Source: Lachnospiraceae bacterium XBB1006 (lineage in GTDB: Bacteria; Bacillota; Clostridia; Lachnospirales; Lachnospiraceae). From it: 64,000 nucleotides of DNA. The position numbers and the translations under genes were made by a program. Location of the stretch: contig FOXT01000009.1 in NCBI GenBank assembly GCA_900115795.1, positions 1 to 64,000 of the forward strand, read 5' to 3'. The notes under the pieces were generated by a model, which worked only from the letters and a program-made list of their open reading frames with translations, was not told where the DNA came from and made no database searches. Within the stretch, counting starts at the first letter, position 1. Each line of letters starts with the position of its first letter. Below are positions 1 through 8,461 of this stretch, in pieces.

Positions 1-45
1 ATGATATCAGATTTCATCTGCAAACAAAACTAATTAGCACTGGAT

Positions 46-250
46 ACAGAGGTGGAGCCTTGGAACACTCTAAGGTCCGAATTATTTGCGACTCACCTCT
101 GTTGACATTATATTTATATATTTTGATTCACGCTAGGAGACGGCAAGATTCACGGCGGACCATTGACCTGTAGGTAACCAATCCACGTATAACAGAGTGG
201 CCAAGGCCGGGGACTGTTAGTCTGAGGTTCTACCTCTGTACCCAGTGTTA
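46..250 (+). promoter_or_regulatory. Structured 5' leader, possible riboswitch of unknown class
   Basis: About 280 bases precede the first gene without an obvious ORF. ACAGAGGTG (46-54) can pair with CACCTCTGT (94-102). The 8-mer ACCTCTGT recurs at 232-239, so the same upstream arm has two alternative partners. A second helix, ATTG/ACCT with AGGT/CAAT, is visible around 161-183, and GAGGT/ACCTC lies at 224-236. Alternative pairing before a metal-chelate importer suggests a riboswitch or attenuator. I could not match it to cobalamin, SAM, FMN or NiCo consensus elements, so the class and ligand are unknown. A TTGACA at 102-107 has no convincing -10 partner. Confidence 0.4.
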
Positions 251-325
251 AAATTTAAAAGAAAGGAAATGTGGTGATTTTTGCAATTTACACTTGACAA
301 AGGTCACTTCATAACAGATGACAAG

Positions 326-1315
326 ATGAAAAAACAAACGATTGCAGGGTTGCTTGCTTTATCCCTTATGCTTGCGGTAGCAGGCTGCGGTAAAACAACA
401 GAAAGCAAGAAAGCTGATAGCAAAACAGAAAACACGCAGGAGGCTGAAACCAGAAAACTGGATATTCAGGACAGAAGCGGGAATGACATAACCCTTCCGG
501 AGGAAGTAAAAACCATTATTTCCATGTCACCGGCAACGACACGTGTGTTGATTGACATGGGGGTTGCAGAAAAAATTGTTGCGGCAGACACCAATTCTCA
601 GGCATCCTATGGAGATAAGCTTGGAAAAGATGTGGAATATTTTGATATGATGCAGCCGGATCAGGAAAAAATCGCTGCATTGGCACCGGATATTATGTTT
701 ACTTCCGGGATGAGTTCTAAAGAGGGTGAAGATGCGTTTGCCAATGTAAGAACGGCCGGAGTCTGTGTTGCAGATATTCCAAGTAGCACCTCAATAAAAG
801 GAATCGAAGAAGATATTACATTCTTAGGATACTGTTTGGATATGGAAGATGAGGCTGAGAAACTGGTAAAGGAAATGGATGAGGAAATTGCAAAGATAGA
901 GGCGATTGCGAAGACCATTCCGGAGGAAGAGAAGAAAACTGTTTTATTTGAGCTGTATACACCGTCCGCAGATAACCCAACTATCTACACTGCAGGACAG
1001 GGAACCTATATTCAGGAAATGCTTGAGAAGGTAGGCGTGGAAAATGTGGCAGCGAAGGAAGAAGGACAATGGCCGGCATTGACCGAAGAAGCTGCGGTAG
1101 GAATGAACCCGGATGTAATTTTAACAGCAGATATGTATACACCGGATGTTATCAATGTGCTTTTAAAAATGAAAGGCTGGGAGAATGTTTCGGCAATCAA
1201 GGACGAGGCGGTATATCAGATTAATGCAGATGATGTAAACCAGCCAAATCATCACATTGTTGATGCAATGAAAGCAATTGCCAAGAGTGTATATCCGGAT
1301 TATTTTAAGGAGTAG
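326..1315 (+). CDS. ABC transporter substrate-binding lipoprotein, FecB/BtuF-like
   Basis: Extracellular lipoprotein that captures a metal chelate (corrinoid, haem or siderophore) for the permease and ATPase that follow. The N-terminus is a lipoprotein signal peptide (MKKQ, hydrophobic stretch, lipobox VAGC, lipidated Cys about 21 residues in). A low-complexity Lys/Glu/Thr linker and a two-lobe periplasmic-binding fold follow, beginning at the DRSGNDITLP-type strand typical of the family. I chose the ATG at 326 because the signal peptide starts there. A TTG at 281 in the same frame has a better-placed GAAAGGA site (261-267) and would add 15 polar residues, so the start is uncertain. The stop is 4 bases before the permease start. 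The substrate cannot be read from sequence. Confidence 0.88.
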   Translation: MKKQTIAGLLALSLMLAVAGCGKTTESKKADSKTENTQEAETRKLDIQDRSGNDITLPEEVKTIISMSPATTRVLIDMGVAEKIVAADTNSQASYGDKLGKDVEYFDMMQPDQEKIAALAPDIMFTSGMSSKEGEDAFANVRTAGVCVADIPSSTSIKGIEEDITFLGYCLDMEDEAEKLVKEMDEEIAKIEAIAKTIPEEEKKTVLFELYTPSADNPTIYTAGQGTYIQEMLEKVGVENVAAKEEGQWPALTEEAAVGMNPDVILTADMYTPDVINVLLKMKGWENVSAIKDEAVYQINADDVNQPNHHIVDAMKAIAKSVYPDYFKE

Positions 1316-1319
1316 ATGC

Positions 1320-2354
1320 ATGCGAACAACCTTAAAAGCAGGAATTACCATAGGAATCAGCATTGGTATCCTGGTGGCATGTATTGGAATCGGGAGCGTA
1401 TCTATCCCGATTCCGGACATGCTTACGATTATCAAAGCAAAAATAAGTATGACTACCATCCCAAAGAATATTTCACCGTCCATGGTGTCTATTTTGTGGG
1501 ATATACGTATGCCCAGAGCTCTAACGGCATTTATAGTTGGAGCGCTGCTTTCCGTTAGCGGAGTAATTATGCAATCATTGCTGCAAAATCCTCTGGCATC
1601 GTCTTATACGTTGGGCGTATCTTCCGGTGCGGCCTTGGGCGTTGCCTTGGTAGTGGTATGCGACATTGTTATTCCGGTGGTGGGAATGTTTCTTTTGCCG
1701 GCGGCAGGATTTGTGTTCGGATTGGGAACGGTATTATTGGTTATAGCCTTTGCAAAACGATTGGATGCATCATTAAAGAATCAAACAATTATCTTATTAG
1801 GAATGGTGTTTTCCTTATTTGTAAATGCTGTTTTAACATTGGTTTCTGCAATGAACGCGAAACATTTACAACGCTTGTCGTTGTGGCAAATGGGATCCTT
1901 TGCAGGAAGAAGATGGATGCATGTAGGGATTCTTTTGGGAGTAGCGATACCCGGTATTGTAGCCGTATTGTGGTTTCATCGGGAACTGGATTTGATGAGT
2001 TTTGGAGAAGAACAGTCTCAGGCAGTGGGCGTAGATACCCGAAAAACGAAACTACGCTTACTGATGTGGGCGTCTTTGCTAACCGGAGCGGCAGTTTGCT
2101 TTACCGGTATTATAGGGTTTGTTGATTTAACGATGCCACATGTTACAAGAAAAGTCTTTGGCGCAAGACATGGATTGGTAATTCCAATGTCTGCCCTACT
2201 TGGCGGCAGCTTCCTTGCACTTGCGGATCTTTTATCTCGAACGTTGTTAGCACCACGGGAGATTCCGGTAGGAGCAGTGACTGCCCTGGTAGGCGCACCG
2301 TTTTTTCTATACCTGTATTTCCTTGGAAGAAAGGGGAAACCATCATGCAGATAA
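1320..2354 (+). CDS. FecCD/BtuC-family ABC permease
   Basis: Integral membrane subunit of the importer, about 344 residues, with many hydrophobic segments as expected for the 10-helix BtuC/FecCD family. Family signatures are visible: RMPRALTAFIVGALLSVSG near residue 60, the NPLA motif after MQSLLQ, TGIIGFVDLTMPH near residue 270, and DLLSRTLLAPREIPVGAVTALVGAP at the C-terminal side, which contacts the ATPase. The start at 1320 has AAGGAG 7 bases upstream. The ATPase gene overlaps its last 10 bases, indicating translational coupling. The locus encodes a single permease, so the transporter is probably a homodimer. Confidence 0.92.
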   Translation: MRTTLKAGITIGISIGILVACIGIGSVSIPIPDMLTIIKAKISMTTIPKNISPSMVSILWDIRMPRALTAFIVGALLSVSGVIMQSLLQNPLASSYTLGVSSGAALGVALVVVCDIVIPVVGMFLLPAAGFVFGLGTVLLVIAFAKRLDASLKNQTIILLGMVFSLFVNAVLTLVSAMNAKHLQRLSLWQMGSFAGRRWMHVGILLGVAIPGIVAVLWFHRELDLMSFGEEQSQAVGVDTRKTKLRLLMWASLLTGAAVCFTGIIGFVDLTMPHVTRKVFGARHGLVIPMSALLGGSFLALADLLSRTLLAPREIPVGAVTALVGAPFFLYLYFLGRKGKPSCR

Positions 2355-3136
2355 TCACATGCAAAGAGTTACATGCAGCATATGATGCAGCGCAGGTTGG
2401 AAATGAGAAGACCGAGGTGCTAAAAGGAGTGTCCTTCGGGTTGGAGGAAGGAAGAAGTGTCTGTGTTTTGGGAAGTAACGGATGCGGAAAAACTACATTG
2501 CTTCGTGCGTTGGTTGGTATGGTACCGGCCAGCGGGGAAGTTACAATTTTTGGAAAAAATATGAATGATATGAATCGCAGGGAAATTGCGAAGCATGTAG
2601 CGGTAATGACCCAGCTTTCTGAGGTTTATTTTTCTTATCGGGTTTCGGAAACCGTGATGATGGGACGATATGTATATCAGGAAGGATTGTTTGGTCGCCC
2701 TGGGAAAAAGGACTATGATGTGGTGGAACAATGCATGGATGCAGTTGGATTGCTTCCACTTCGAAATCGCGCGTTGCATACCCTTTCCGGAGGGGAATTG
2801 CAACGGGTTTTTTTGGCGAGAACACTGGCACAGCAAACGCCGATTTTAATTTTAGATGAGCCAACGAATCACCTGGATTTGCGTGTTCAGGCAGAACTGG
2901 CAGATTATCTGAAAGCCTGGTCAAAGGAGCCCGGGCACACATTGGTTGGCGTATTTCATGATATTTCCCTGGCATTACATTTGGCGGATGATGTGTTGCT
3001 AATGAAGCGGGGGCGCATTCATACATTTTGCAGCAGAGAGGAGATTCTATCCTCCGGGGCATTAGAAGAGGCATATGAGTTTGATGTATTGCGTTATCTG
3101 CGAGAGCGGGGGAAGGAATTGGAAAGTACAATATAA
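2345..3136 (+). CDS. FecE/BtuD-family ABC transporter ATPase
   Basis: Cytoplasmic nucleotide-binding subunit of the importer, 263 residues, in the usual size range. Walker A is GSNGCGKTT (about residue 45), the ABC signature is LSGGELQ (about 144), Walker B is ILILDEPTNHLDL, and an H-loop histidine lies in GVFHD. It overlaps the permease gene by 10 bases and completes a binding protein-permease-ATPase operon. The remaining question is the ligand: this subfamily serves iron-siderophore, haem, cobalamin and molybdate importers. Confidence 0.92.
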   Translation: MQIITCKELHAAYDAAQVGNEKTEVLKGVSFGLEEGRSVCVLGSNGCGKTTLLRALVGMVPASGEVTIFGKNMNDMNRREIAKHVAVMTQLSEVYFSYRVSETVMMGRYVYQEGLFGRPGKKDYDVVEQCMDAVGLLPLRNRALHTLSGGELQRVFLARTLAQQTPILILDEPTNHLDLRVQAELADYLKAWSKEPGHTLVGVFHDISLALHLADDVLLMKRGRIHTFCSREEILSSGALEEAYEFDVLRYLRERGKELESTI

Positions 3137-3149
3137 AGAGAGGTTCAAG

Positions 3150-3878
3150 ATGATTGGATTAGGAACATTGATTAATACGGCCGCGATTGTTGCAGGTGGA
3201 CTGGTAGGACTTGTTTTTGGAAAGGGATTTAAGCCGCGTTTTCAAGAAATTATTATGCATGCCCTGGGAATAAGTACCATGTTTTTAGGAATTGCCGGCA
3301 CCATGGAAAAGATGCTTAGTGTGCAAAAAGATGGGACGATTACAACAAATGGTTCCATGATGCTGATTATCAGTCTTGCAGTAGGAGCGTTGGTGGGCGA
3401 GGCTCTGAATCTGGAGCTTCGCTTTGAGCAGTTGGGAACCTGGCTTCGAAAGATAAGCCACAGTGAAGGGGATGGCGGATTTTTGGAAGGCTTTATGACG
3501 GCTTCGTTGACGGTGTGCATTGGAGCAATGGCGATTGTAGGTGCTATTCAGGATGGAATTTACAAGGACCCAACGACTTTGATTGCAAAGGCAATTTTGG
3601 ATTTCATTATCATTATGATTATGACGGCGTCCATGGGAAAAGGATGCATATTTTCCGCAGTACCGGTTTTTCTCCTGCAGGGGTTTGTAACGATACTTGC
3701 AAGAGGAATCGAGCCGATTTTAACGGAAGCAGCGCTTCATAATCTGGCATTGGTAGGGTCAGCGCTGATTTTTTGCGTAGGAATTAACTTGATATGGGGA
3801 AAAAAGATAAAGCTTGCGAATCTGGTCCCGGCGGTAATTGTTGCGGTTGCGTATGCTTTTTTACCGATTGTAGGATAA
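3150..3878 (+). CDS. DUF554 (YdfK-like) membrane protein
   Basis: About 242-residue integral membrane protein of the DUF554 family. It opens with GLGTLINTAAIVAGGLVGLVFG, a glycine-rich first helix typical of the family. It has roughly six to seven hydrophobic segments and an internal TASLTVCIGAMAIVGA motif. The ATG at 3150 is preferred because AAAGAGAGG lies 6 bases upstream; an upstream in-frame ATG would overlap the ATPase gene extensively. It sits 13 bases after the importer ATPase and is probably cotranscribed. The biochemical role of DUF554 is not established, and no link to metal uptake is proven. Confidence 0.85.
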   Translation: MIGLGTLINTAAIVAGGLVGLVFGKGFKPRFQEIIMHALGISTMFLGIAGTMEKMLSVQKDGTITTNGSMMLIISLAVGALVGEALNLELRFEQLGTWLRKISHSEGDGGFLEGFMTASLTVCIGAMAIVGAIQDGIYKDPTTLIAKAILDFIIIMIMTASMGKGCIFSAVPVFLLQGFVTILARGIEPILTEAALHNLALVGSALIFCVGINLIWGKKIKLANLVPAVIVAVAYAFLPIVG

Positions 3879-3883
3879 TATAC

Positions 3884-3912
3884 TTGGAATAATTACACAG
3901 CTGTGATAGAAT
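3884..3912 (+). promoter_or_regulatory. Promoter upstream of murI
   Basis: TTGGAA at 3884-3889, a 17-base spacer and TAGAAT at 3907-3912 form a good housekeeping sigma-factor promoter. It ends 37 bases before the glutamate racemase start and lies just after the DUF554 stop, so the racemase and probably the genes after it start a new transcription unit here. Confidence 0.6.
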
Positions 3913-3949
3913 AGTAAGTCGGAATAGATAGAATGGATGGTGAAAACCG

Positions 3950-4789
3950 ATGGATAATCGACCGATTGGTTTTTTTGACTCCGGAGTTGGAGGGCTGACG
4001 TGCATACCAAGTTTGCAGAAGCTTTTGCCTAACGAACGGGTTATTTATTATGGAGATACGGCCAGAACGCCTTATGGTTCTAAGGCCATTGAAACAATTA
4101 AGAAATTTTCTTTTCAGATTGCGGATTACCTGGTAAGCCGAGATGTTAAGATGTTAGTTATTGCGTGCAATACCATTAGCGCAACGTGCATTGACGATTT
4201 GCGGAAGCGCTACCCTGATTTGCCGATTGTTGGTGTGATTGAGCCCATGGCTGATCGGATTATTCGTGATCAGCGTGGACGAAATGAGCATGTGCCCATT
4301 GGGGTCATTGGAACCAAGGCTACCATTGCCAGTGGTGTATATTCAGAGCTGGTGACGGGCAAGGATCCGGAGACGGAGATGTATAGTATGGCATGTCCGT
4401 TGTTTGTACCGCTGATTGAAGAAGGCATTATAGAAAATGAGATTATGGATCTGACGATTAAGCATTATCTGGATGATTTTATATCGGAGCATAGAATTCA
4501 GAAGTTAGTGCTAGGGTGTACCCATTATCCATTTTTAAAAAAGAATTTGCGGAGATTGTACCCACAGCTTGAACTGCTAAATCCATCTGCTGAGGTGATT
4601 GGTGAAGTAAAGCGTATTTTGGCGAAACGTGATATGTTAGCAGATGAGCATATGGATCGGGAGCACCAATGCTATGCCAGCGACTTATCAGAAAATTTTC
4701 AAAATATGATAGATTTGGTGTTTGAAGACGACCAGGATGTGAAAGTGAAGTTTAAGAAGTTTAGTGCAGAGCCATTGAATGAGTTGTAG
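3950..4789 (+). CDS. murI: Glutamate racemase
   Basis: Interconverts L- and D-glutamate to supply D-Glu for peptidoglycan. The 279-residue length is normal. The N-terminal motif IGFFDSGVGGLT carries the conserved Asp-Ser pair, YYGDTARTPYG follows, and the two catalytic cysteines lie in ACNTISA (about residue 74) and LGCTHYP (about residue 186). A GGATGG site precedes the ATG, and a promoter lies just upstream. It is 17 bases ahead of the ABC ATPase that opens the surface-polymer locus, so a wall precursor enzyme may be cotranscribed with it. Confidence 0.97.
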   Translation: MDNRPIGFFDSGVGGLTCIPSLQKLLPNERVIYYGDTARTPYGSKAIETIKKFSFQIADYLVSRDVKMLVIACNTISATCIDDLRKRYPDLPIVGVIEPMADRIIRDQRGRNEHVPIGVIGTKATIASGVYSELVTGKDPETEMYSMACPLFVPLIEEGIIENEIMDLTIKHYLDDFISEHRIQKLVLGCTHYPFLKKNLRRLYPQLELLNPSAEVIGEVKRILAKRDMLADEHMDREHQCYASDLSENFQNMIDLVFEDDQDVKVKFKKFSAEPLNEL

Positions 4790-4806
4790 AAAGTGTGAGG
4801 AAGATT

Positions 4807-5592
4807 ATGGAGAATGCAATCGTTTTTCGAAATGTGACGAAACGTTATAAGCTCTATAAAGATGATAGACAGCGGCTACATGCTGTTTTTAATAAGCGCA
4901 TCAAGCCGACCATTAAGGAAGCCATTAATGATATGTCCTTCGAGATTAAGAAGGGAGATTCGGTGGCATTGTTCGGACGCAATGGTGCCGGCAAATCCAC
5001 CTTGCTGAAGATGATTACCGGAGTAATTTATCCCACAAAGGGAGAGATAGAAGTAAATGGGCGCGTAAGTGCGCTGCTGGAATTGACGGCCGGATTTGAC
5101 CCGGACTTTACCGGACGGGAGAATATTTATTTCCGTGGACAGCTTATGGGAATTTCCAATGAAGAGATTAAAGAGTTAGAGGAATCCATCGTGGAGTTTG
5201 CGGATATCGGCGATTACATGGATCAGCCGGTGCGGACGTATTCGAGCGGTATGAAGGCACGTTTGGGATTTGCAATCAATGCCAACGTAGAGCCGGAGAT
5301 TTTGATTGTTGACGAGGCGTTGAGTGTAGGAGATAAAGCATTTCGTTTAAAGTGCAACCAGAAGATTCGTGAAATTTTGGCATCCGGCGATGTGACGTTT
5401 TTGTTTGTAACCCATACAACCGAAGTTGCAAAGGACTTTTGTAAACGTGGTATGGTTTTAAAAGAAGGAAAGCTGATTTATGACGATCAAGTAGAGAAAG
5501 CAGCTGACTTTTATGAAGAGATGGTAGATCGCGAGATGGAAGAAGCCAAGAAGAAAAAGAAGAAAAAGAAGAAAACAATTATGCAGATGTAG
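4807..5592 (+). CDS. ABC-2 exporter ATPase, TagH/Wzt-like
   Basis: ATPase of a polysaccharide or teichoic-acid type exporter. Walker A is GRNGAGKSTLL, the signature is YSSGMKARLGF (the SSGM form typical of Wzt/TagH proteins rather than LSGGQ), and Walker B is ILIVDEALSVGD. The early motif KRYKLYKDDRQRLHAVF also fits this subfamily. The ATG at 4807 is chosen because GAGGA lies 5 bases upstream; a GTG at 4795 is in frame. Oddly, the protein ends in nine consecutive lysines before TIMQM and lacks the long C-terminal carbohydrate-binding domain of some Wzt proteins. Its membrane partner is not adjacent but at 15394-16200, at the other end of the locus. Confidence 0.92.
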   Translation: MENAIVFRNVTKRYKLYKDDRQRLHAVFNKRIKPTIKEAINDMSFEIKKGDSVALFGRNGAGKSTLLKMITGVIYPTKGEIEVNGRVSALLELTAGFDPDFTGRENIYFRGQLMGISNEEIKELEESIVEFADIGDYMDQPVRTYSSGMKARLGFAINANVEPEILIVDEALSVGDKAFRLKCNQKIREILASGDVTFLFVTHTTEVAKDFCKRGMVLKEGKLIYDDQVEKAADFYEEMVDREMEEAKKKKKKKKKTIMQM

Positions 5593-5622
5593 GGTGGACA
5601 TAAGGTTCATCCTTTTTCTTCG

Positions 5623-5651
5623 TTGAATAGTTGATGGGTCTATGTTACAAT
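5623..5651 (+). promoter_or_regulatory. Internal promoter of the surface-polymer locus
   Basis: TTGAAT at 5623-5628, a 17-base spacer and TACAAT at 5646-5651, with TG one base before the -10 (extended -10). It lies 41 bases upstream of the glycerophosphotransferase start, so the genes after the exporter ATPase can be transcribed independently. Confidence 0.6.
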
Positions 5652-5691
5652 TAAATATTGTAGGAAAAGAAATCTAGGAGATAATTGTAGT

Positions 5692-6804
5692 ATGAAGAAA
5701 CTACTGGTGAATACAGGAAAGGCTGTTATGGGCGGTATTTATGGGCTTTTAAAGTTCTTTCCAACCAATCCTTACAAGGTATTGTTTTTAAGTCGACAAG
5801 CAGATGAACTTTCCTTGGATTTTCGCTTGCTGGAAGAGGAATTGCGAAAGCAGGTACCCGAAGTGAAGGTTGTGGCAATTTGTAATCGATTGGATGATGC
5901 GAAGAAGGGAATGATAGGATTTGCCTGGGATACCCTTCGGAGCATGGCACATTTGGCAACGGCAAGGGTATGTGTATTGGATGCTTACTGGCCGGCGGTG
6001 TCCCTTTTGCATCATAAGAAGGCGCTAACCGTAATTCAGATGTGGCATGCTATTGGAAAAATTAAGCAATCCGGTTACCAAACTCTTGGAAAAGAGTCCG
6101 GCAGAAGCCGGGAAATGGCCGAGCTTTTAAAGATGCATCGGGGGTACGATATGATAATTGCCGGTGGAAAGGCATTTAATCCCTTCTATTGTGCATCCTT
6201 TGATACAACGGAAGATAAGCTTTATAATATTGGATTGCCGAGAATTGACTACTTGTTAGAGACGCAGGAAGAGAATCGTAAGAAGGCCTATGCGGCATAT
6301 CCGGAACTTGCGAAGAAGAAAGTGATTTTGTACGCCCCAACGTTTCGGCGAAACATAGATTTGGACTGGGAGCCGCTTCTTGCGGATATTGATTTTTCTG
6401 AATATGCATTTATTTTAAAAAGCCATCCGAATCAGCAGCTTTCCAGCCACAGGGCAGAGGTTATGGATTGTCCCAAGCTGTCGGCTGTGGAACTTTTGGC
6501 AGTGTGCGATTACCTGATTACCGACTATTCGGCCATCGCCCTGGAAGGTGCGGTGCTGAATAAGAAGACGTATTATTACCTGTATGACTTTGAGGAATAC
6601 ACAGCGAAGAATGGAATTAATGTCAATCCGTTCGAGTCCATGCCGGGATGCGCTTTTTTGGATGGAGCAACCTTGGCGAAAACGTTGCAGAATAAGCCGT
6701 ATCCACAGGACGTGCTGGATGCATATCGGGCGAATTATTTGCCGGAGGATCTTGGAAACTGTACCAGGAATCTGGCTACATTGGTAAAGGAGAGATTAGG
6801 ATAA
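5692..6804 (+). CDS. CDP-glycerol glycerophosphotransferase family protein (TagB/TagF-like)
   Basis: Predicted to transfer glycerol-phosphate (or another polyol-phosphate) from a CDP-activated donor during surface polymer synthesis at the inner membrane face. The 370 residues carry the family motifs in order: QMWHAIGK (about 115), LYAPTFR (about 213), ILKSHPNQ (about 241) and LITDYSAIALEGAV (about 273). The catalytic histidines of TagF-type enzymes correspond to the WHA and SHP histidines. The N-terminus is amphipathic and lysine-rich, consistent with membrane association. No tagD-like cytidylyltransferase for CDP-glycerol is seen here, but a different nucleotidyltransferase lies at 7868. Two bases separate it from the next gene. 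Confidence 0.9.
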   Translation: MKKLLVNTGKAVMGGIYGLLKFFPTNPYKVLFLSRQADELSLDFRLLEEELRKQVPEVKVVAICNRLDDAKKGMIGFAWDTLRSMAHLATARVCVLDAYWPAVSLLHHKKALTVIQMWHAIGKIKQSGYQTLGKESGRSREMAELLKMHRGYDMIIAGGKAFNPFYCASFDTTEDKLYNIGLPRIDYLLETQEENRKKAYAAYPELAKKKVILYAPTFRRNIDLDWEPLLADIDFSEYAFILKSHPNQQLSSHRAEVMDCPKLSAVELLAVCDYLITDYSAIALEGAVLNKKTYYYLYDFEEYTAKNGINVNPFESMPGCAFLDGATLAKTLQNKPYPQDVLDAYRANYLPEDLGNCTRNLATLVKERLG

Positions 6805-6806
6805 CC

Positions 6807-7856
6807 ATGTATAAATTTTTGAGAGTATGCTTTAATAAATTTCGGCTGTTTATTTTATATTTTCGCAGAATTTTGTTCGTAAAGAATCATTTTCGGTGCT
6901 CTTTTTGGAAAAAACTAAGAGCGAATTTTGGAGGGGGATTCCTTGCGGACCAGTGGATGCTTTACGACTTCGATCATAACGACAAGAAGCAGTATCTGTC
7001 GGAGTTTGACTGGTATCGATCTCGCTATATCAATGCGCCTTTTGATTTTCTGTTAAATAATAAGATTGCAGCTGCGGAAATATTGAAGCAGTATGTGAGG
7101 GTGCCGGAGAGCTACATGATTAAGAACGGTGGATTTCTTACAAGTTTTGACAGCGAAGTACGAACTTATGAGGAGGTAGTGGCACTGTTAAAAGAGAAGA
7201 AGACGTTGTTTATTAAGCCTTATGGCAAAGGAAAAGGAACCGGTGTAAACATTTTGCTGTATCAAAACGGTAAGATTTTGGTGGACCGGGAAGTATATAC
7301 GGAAGACCAGTTAATTACATTTTTGAAAAAAAGAGATGATTGGTTTATCAGTGAATCCATTAAACAACATGCGTATGCGGATGCACTGTACGACCAGACG
7401 GTGAACACCATTCGTATGATAACATTACGGGATCCGAAGACCAATCAGTTCAAGATTTTCTTTGCGGTACAACGTATCGGAACAAAAGCAACGATACCGG
7501 TTGACAATGGAAGCCGTGGAGGCCTGGTTTCAAAAATTGATTTGGAGACCGGAATTTTAACGGAGGCACGTTGCCTGCATAACCGCAATGTGTATAAGGT
7601 GCATCCGGATTCGGGCGCGCCGATTGAAGGGGCGCAGATTCCTAATTGGGAACACGTAAAGGAGCAGATGTTGACATTGACAAGACGATTCCCGTATATG
7701 TATTTTATTGCATGGGATATTGTGCTTGATGAGAATGGAGAGATTTGTATTATTGAAGCCAATACGTCTTCCGGTGTGAATATTATCCAGTTATGGGGTG
7801 GACAGCGAAACGATGAACTTGGAGATTTTTACCGCCATCACAAGGTGATTAAATAA
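6807..7856 (+). CDS. ATP-grasp protein, sugar-transfer-associated type (first of three)
   Basis: 349-residue ATP-grasp enzyme resembling the ATPgrasp_ST (sugar-transfer-associated) and TupA-like families found in cell-surface polymer loci. The basic N-terminus leads to an ATP-binding segment LFIKPYGKGKGTGV near residue 134 with the expected Lys and Gly-rich loop. VNTIRM follows, and then the metal-binding pair in YFIAWDIVLDENGEICIIEAN near residue 304 (D and E-x-N). All residues needed for catalysis appear present. ATP-grasp enzymes join a carboxylate to an amine or thiol through an acyl-phosphate, so an amino-acid or peptide decoration is plausible. The substrate is unknown. It belongs to the same run as its neighbours (2 bases upstream, 11 downstream). 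Confidence 0.85.
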   Translation: MYKFLRVCFNKFRLFILYFRRILFVKNHFRCSFWKKLRANFGGGFLADQWMLYDFDHNDKKQYLSEFDWYRSRYINAPFDFLLNNKIAAAEILKQYVRVPESYMIKNGGFLTSFDSEVRTYEEVVALLKEKKTLFIKPYGKGKGTGVNILLYQNGKILVDREVYTEDQLITFLKKRDDWFISESIKQHAYADALYDQTVNTIRMITLRDPKTNQFKIFFAVQRIGTKATIPVDNGSRGGLVSKIDLETGILTEARCLHNRNVYKVHPDSGAPIEGAQIPNWEHVKEQMLTLTRRFPYMYFIAWDIVLDENGEICIIEANTSSGVNIIQLWGGQRNDELGDFYRHHKVIK

Positions 7857-7867
7857 GGAGTGAAGGA

Positions 7868-8461
7868 ATGAGATATATTATTATGGCCGACGGCAAAGGG
7901 AATCGTTGGAATAATTTTCACGATATGCCGAAGCATTTCATTAAGTTTGGCGATGAGACGTTATTGGAGCGCACCGTACGCTTGATTCATCAGTTTGAAA
8001 AAGAAGCAACGGTTTATATTACCAGTCATGATCCCAGGTATGAAGTAAAAGGGGCCACCCGTTACGAACCATTGCATAATGTTCTGGAAATAGATCGGTT
8101 TACAGAGGAATTGATTGATGATAATGTGTGTTTTTTGTACGGCGATACATTTTACTCAGAAGAAGCCATGGAGTTCATTGTAAATACACAAGTTTCCGAT
8201 ATCTTATTCTTTGGAAATGAGCGTTCCATCGTGGCAATCAAAGTGAAGGATGGACGATTATTCAAGCAGCATGTGGATTATGTGAGGCAATTGTTTACCT
8301 TTGGCGAAATTGATACCTGCAAGGGATGGCAGGTATATCAGTCGTTTATGGGATTGCCTTACAATAAGAAACAGATTGGAGAGAAGTATATATACATCAA
8401 GGATCAGACACGAGACTTCAATACACCAAGCGATTTAGAAGAGAAGGAGAAGAAATTATGA
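7868..8461 (+). CDS. Nucleotidyltransferase-like protein (NTP_transferase fold)
   Basis: 197-residue protein opening with RYIIMADGKGNRW, a variant of the AxGxGxR nucleotide-binding loop of sugar-phosphate and choline-phosphate nucleotidyltransferases (compare LicC/GlmU N-domains). PKHFIKFGDETLLERT continues the family pattern (the P-K-h-h..g.p.l.. element). FLYGDTFYSEEAME near residue 95 corresponds to the metal-binding D region. It is short for the family, so it probably makes a simple activated donor such as a CDP- or UDP-alcohol, or it may be an alditol or choline cytidylyltransferase. It overlaps the next gene by 4 bases (ATGA). Confidence 0.75.
   Translation: MRYIIMADGKGNRWNNFHDMPKHFIKFGDETLLERTVRLIHQFEKEATVYITSHDPRYEVKGATRYEPLHNVLEIDRFTEELIDDNVCFLYGDTFYSEEAMEFIVNTQVSDILFFGNERSIVAIKVKDGRLFKQHVDYVRQLFTFGEIDTCKGWQVYQSFMGLPYNKKQIGEKYIYIKDQTRDFNTPSDLEEKEKKL

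Noticed and set aside
1-280. Cobalamin riboswitch
   Set aside because: Only AGGAGAC and a few bases resemble the class; the core GCCACTG and GGGAAGG elements are not found in order.
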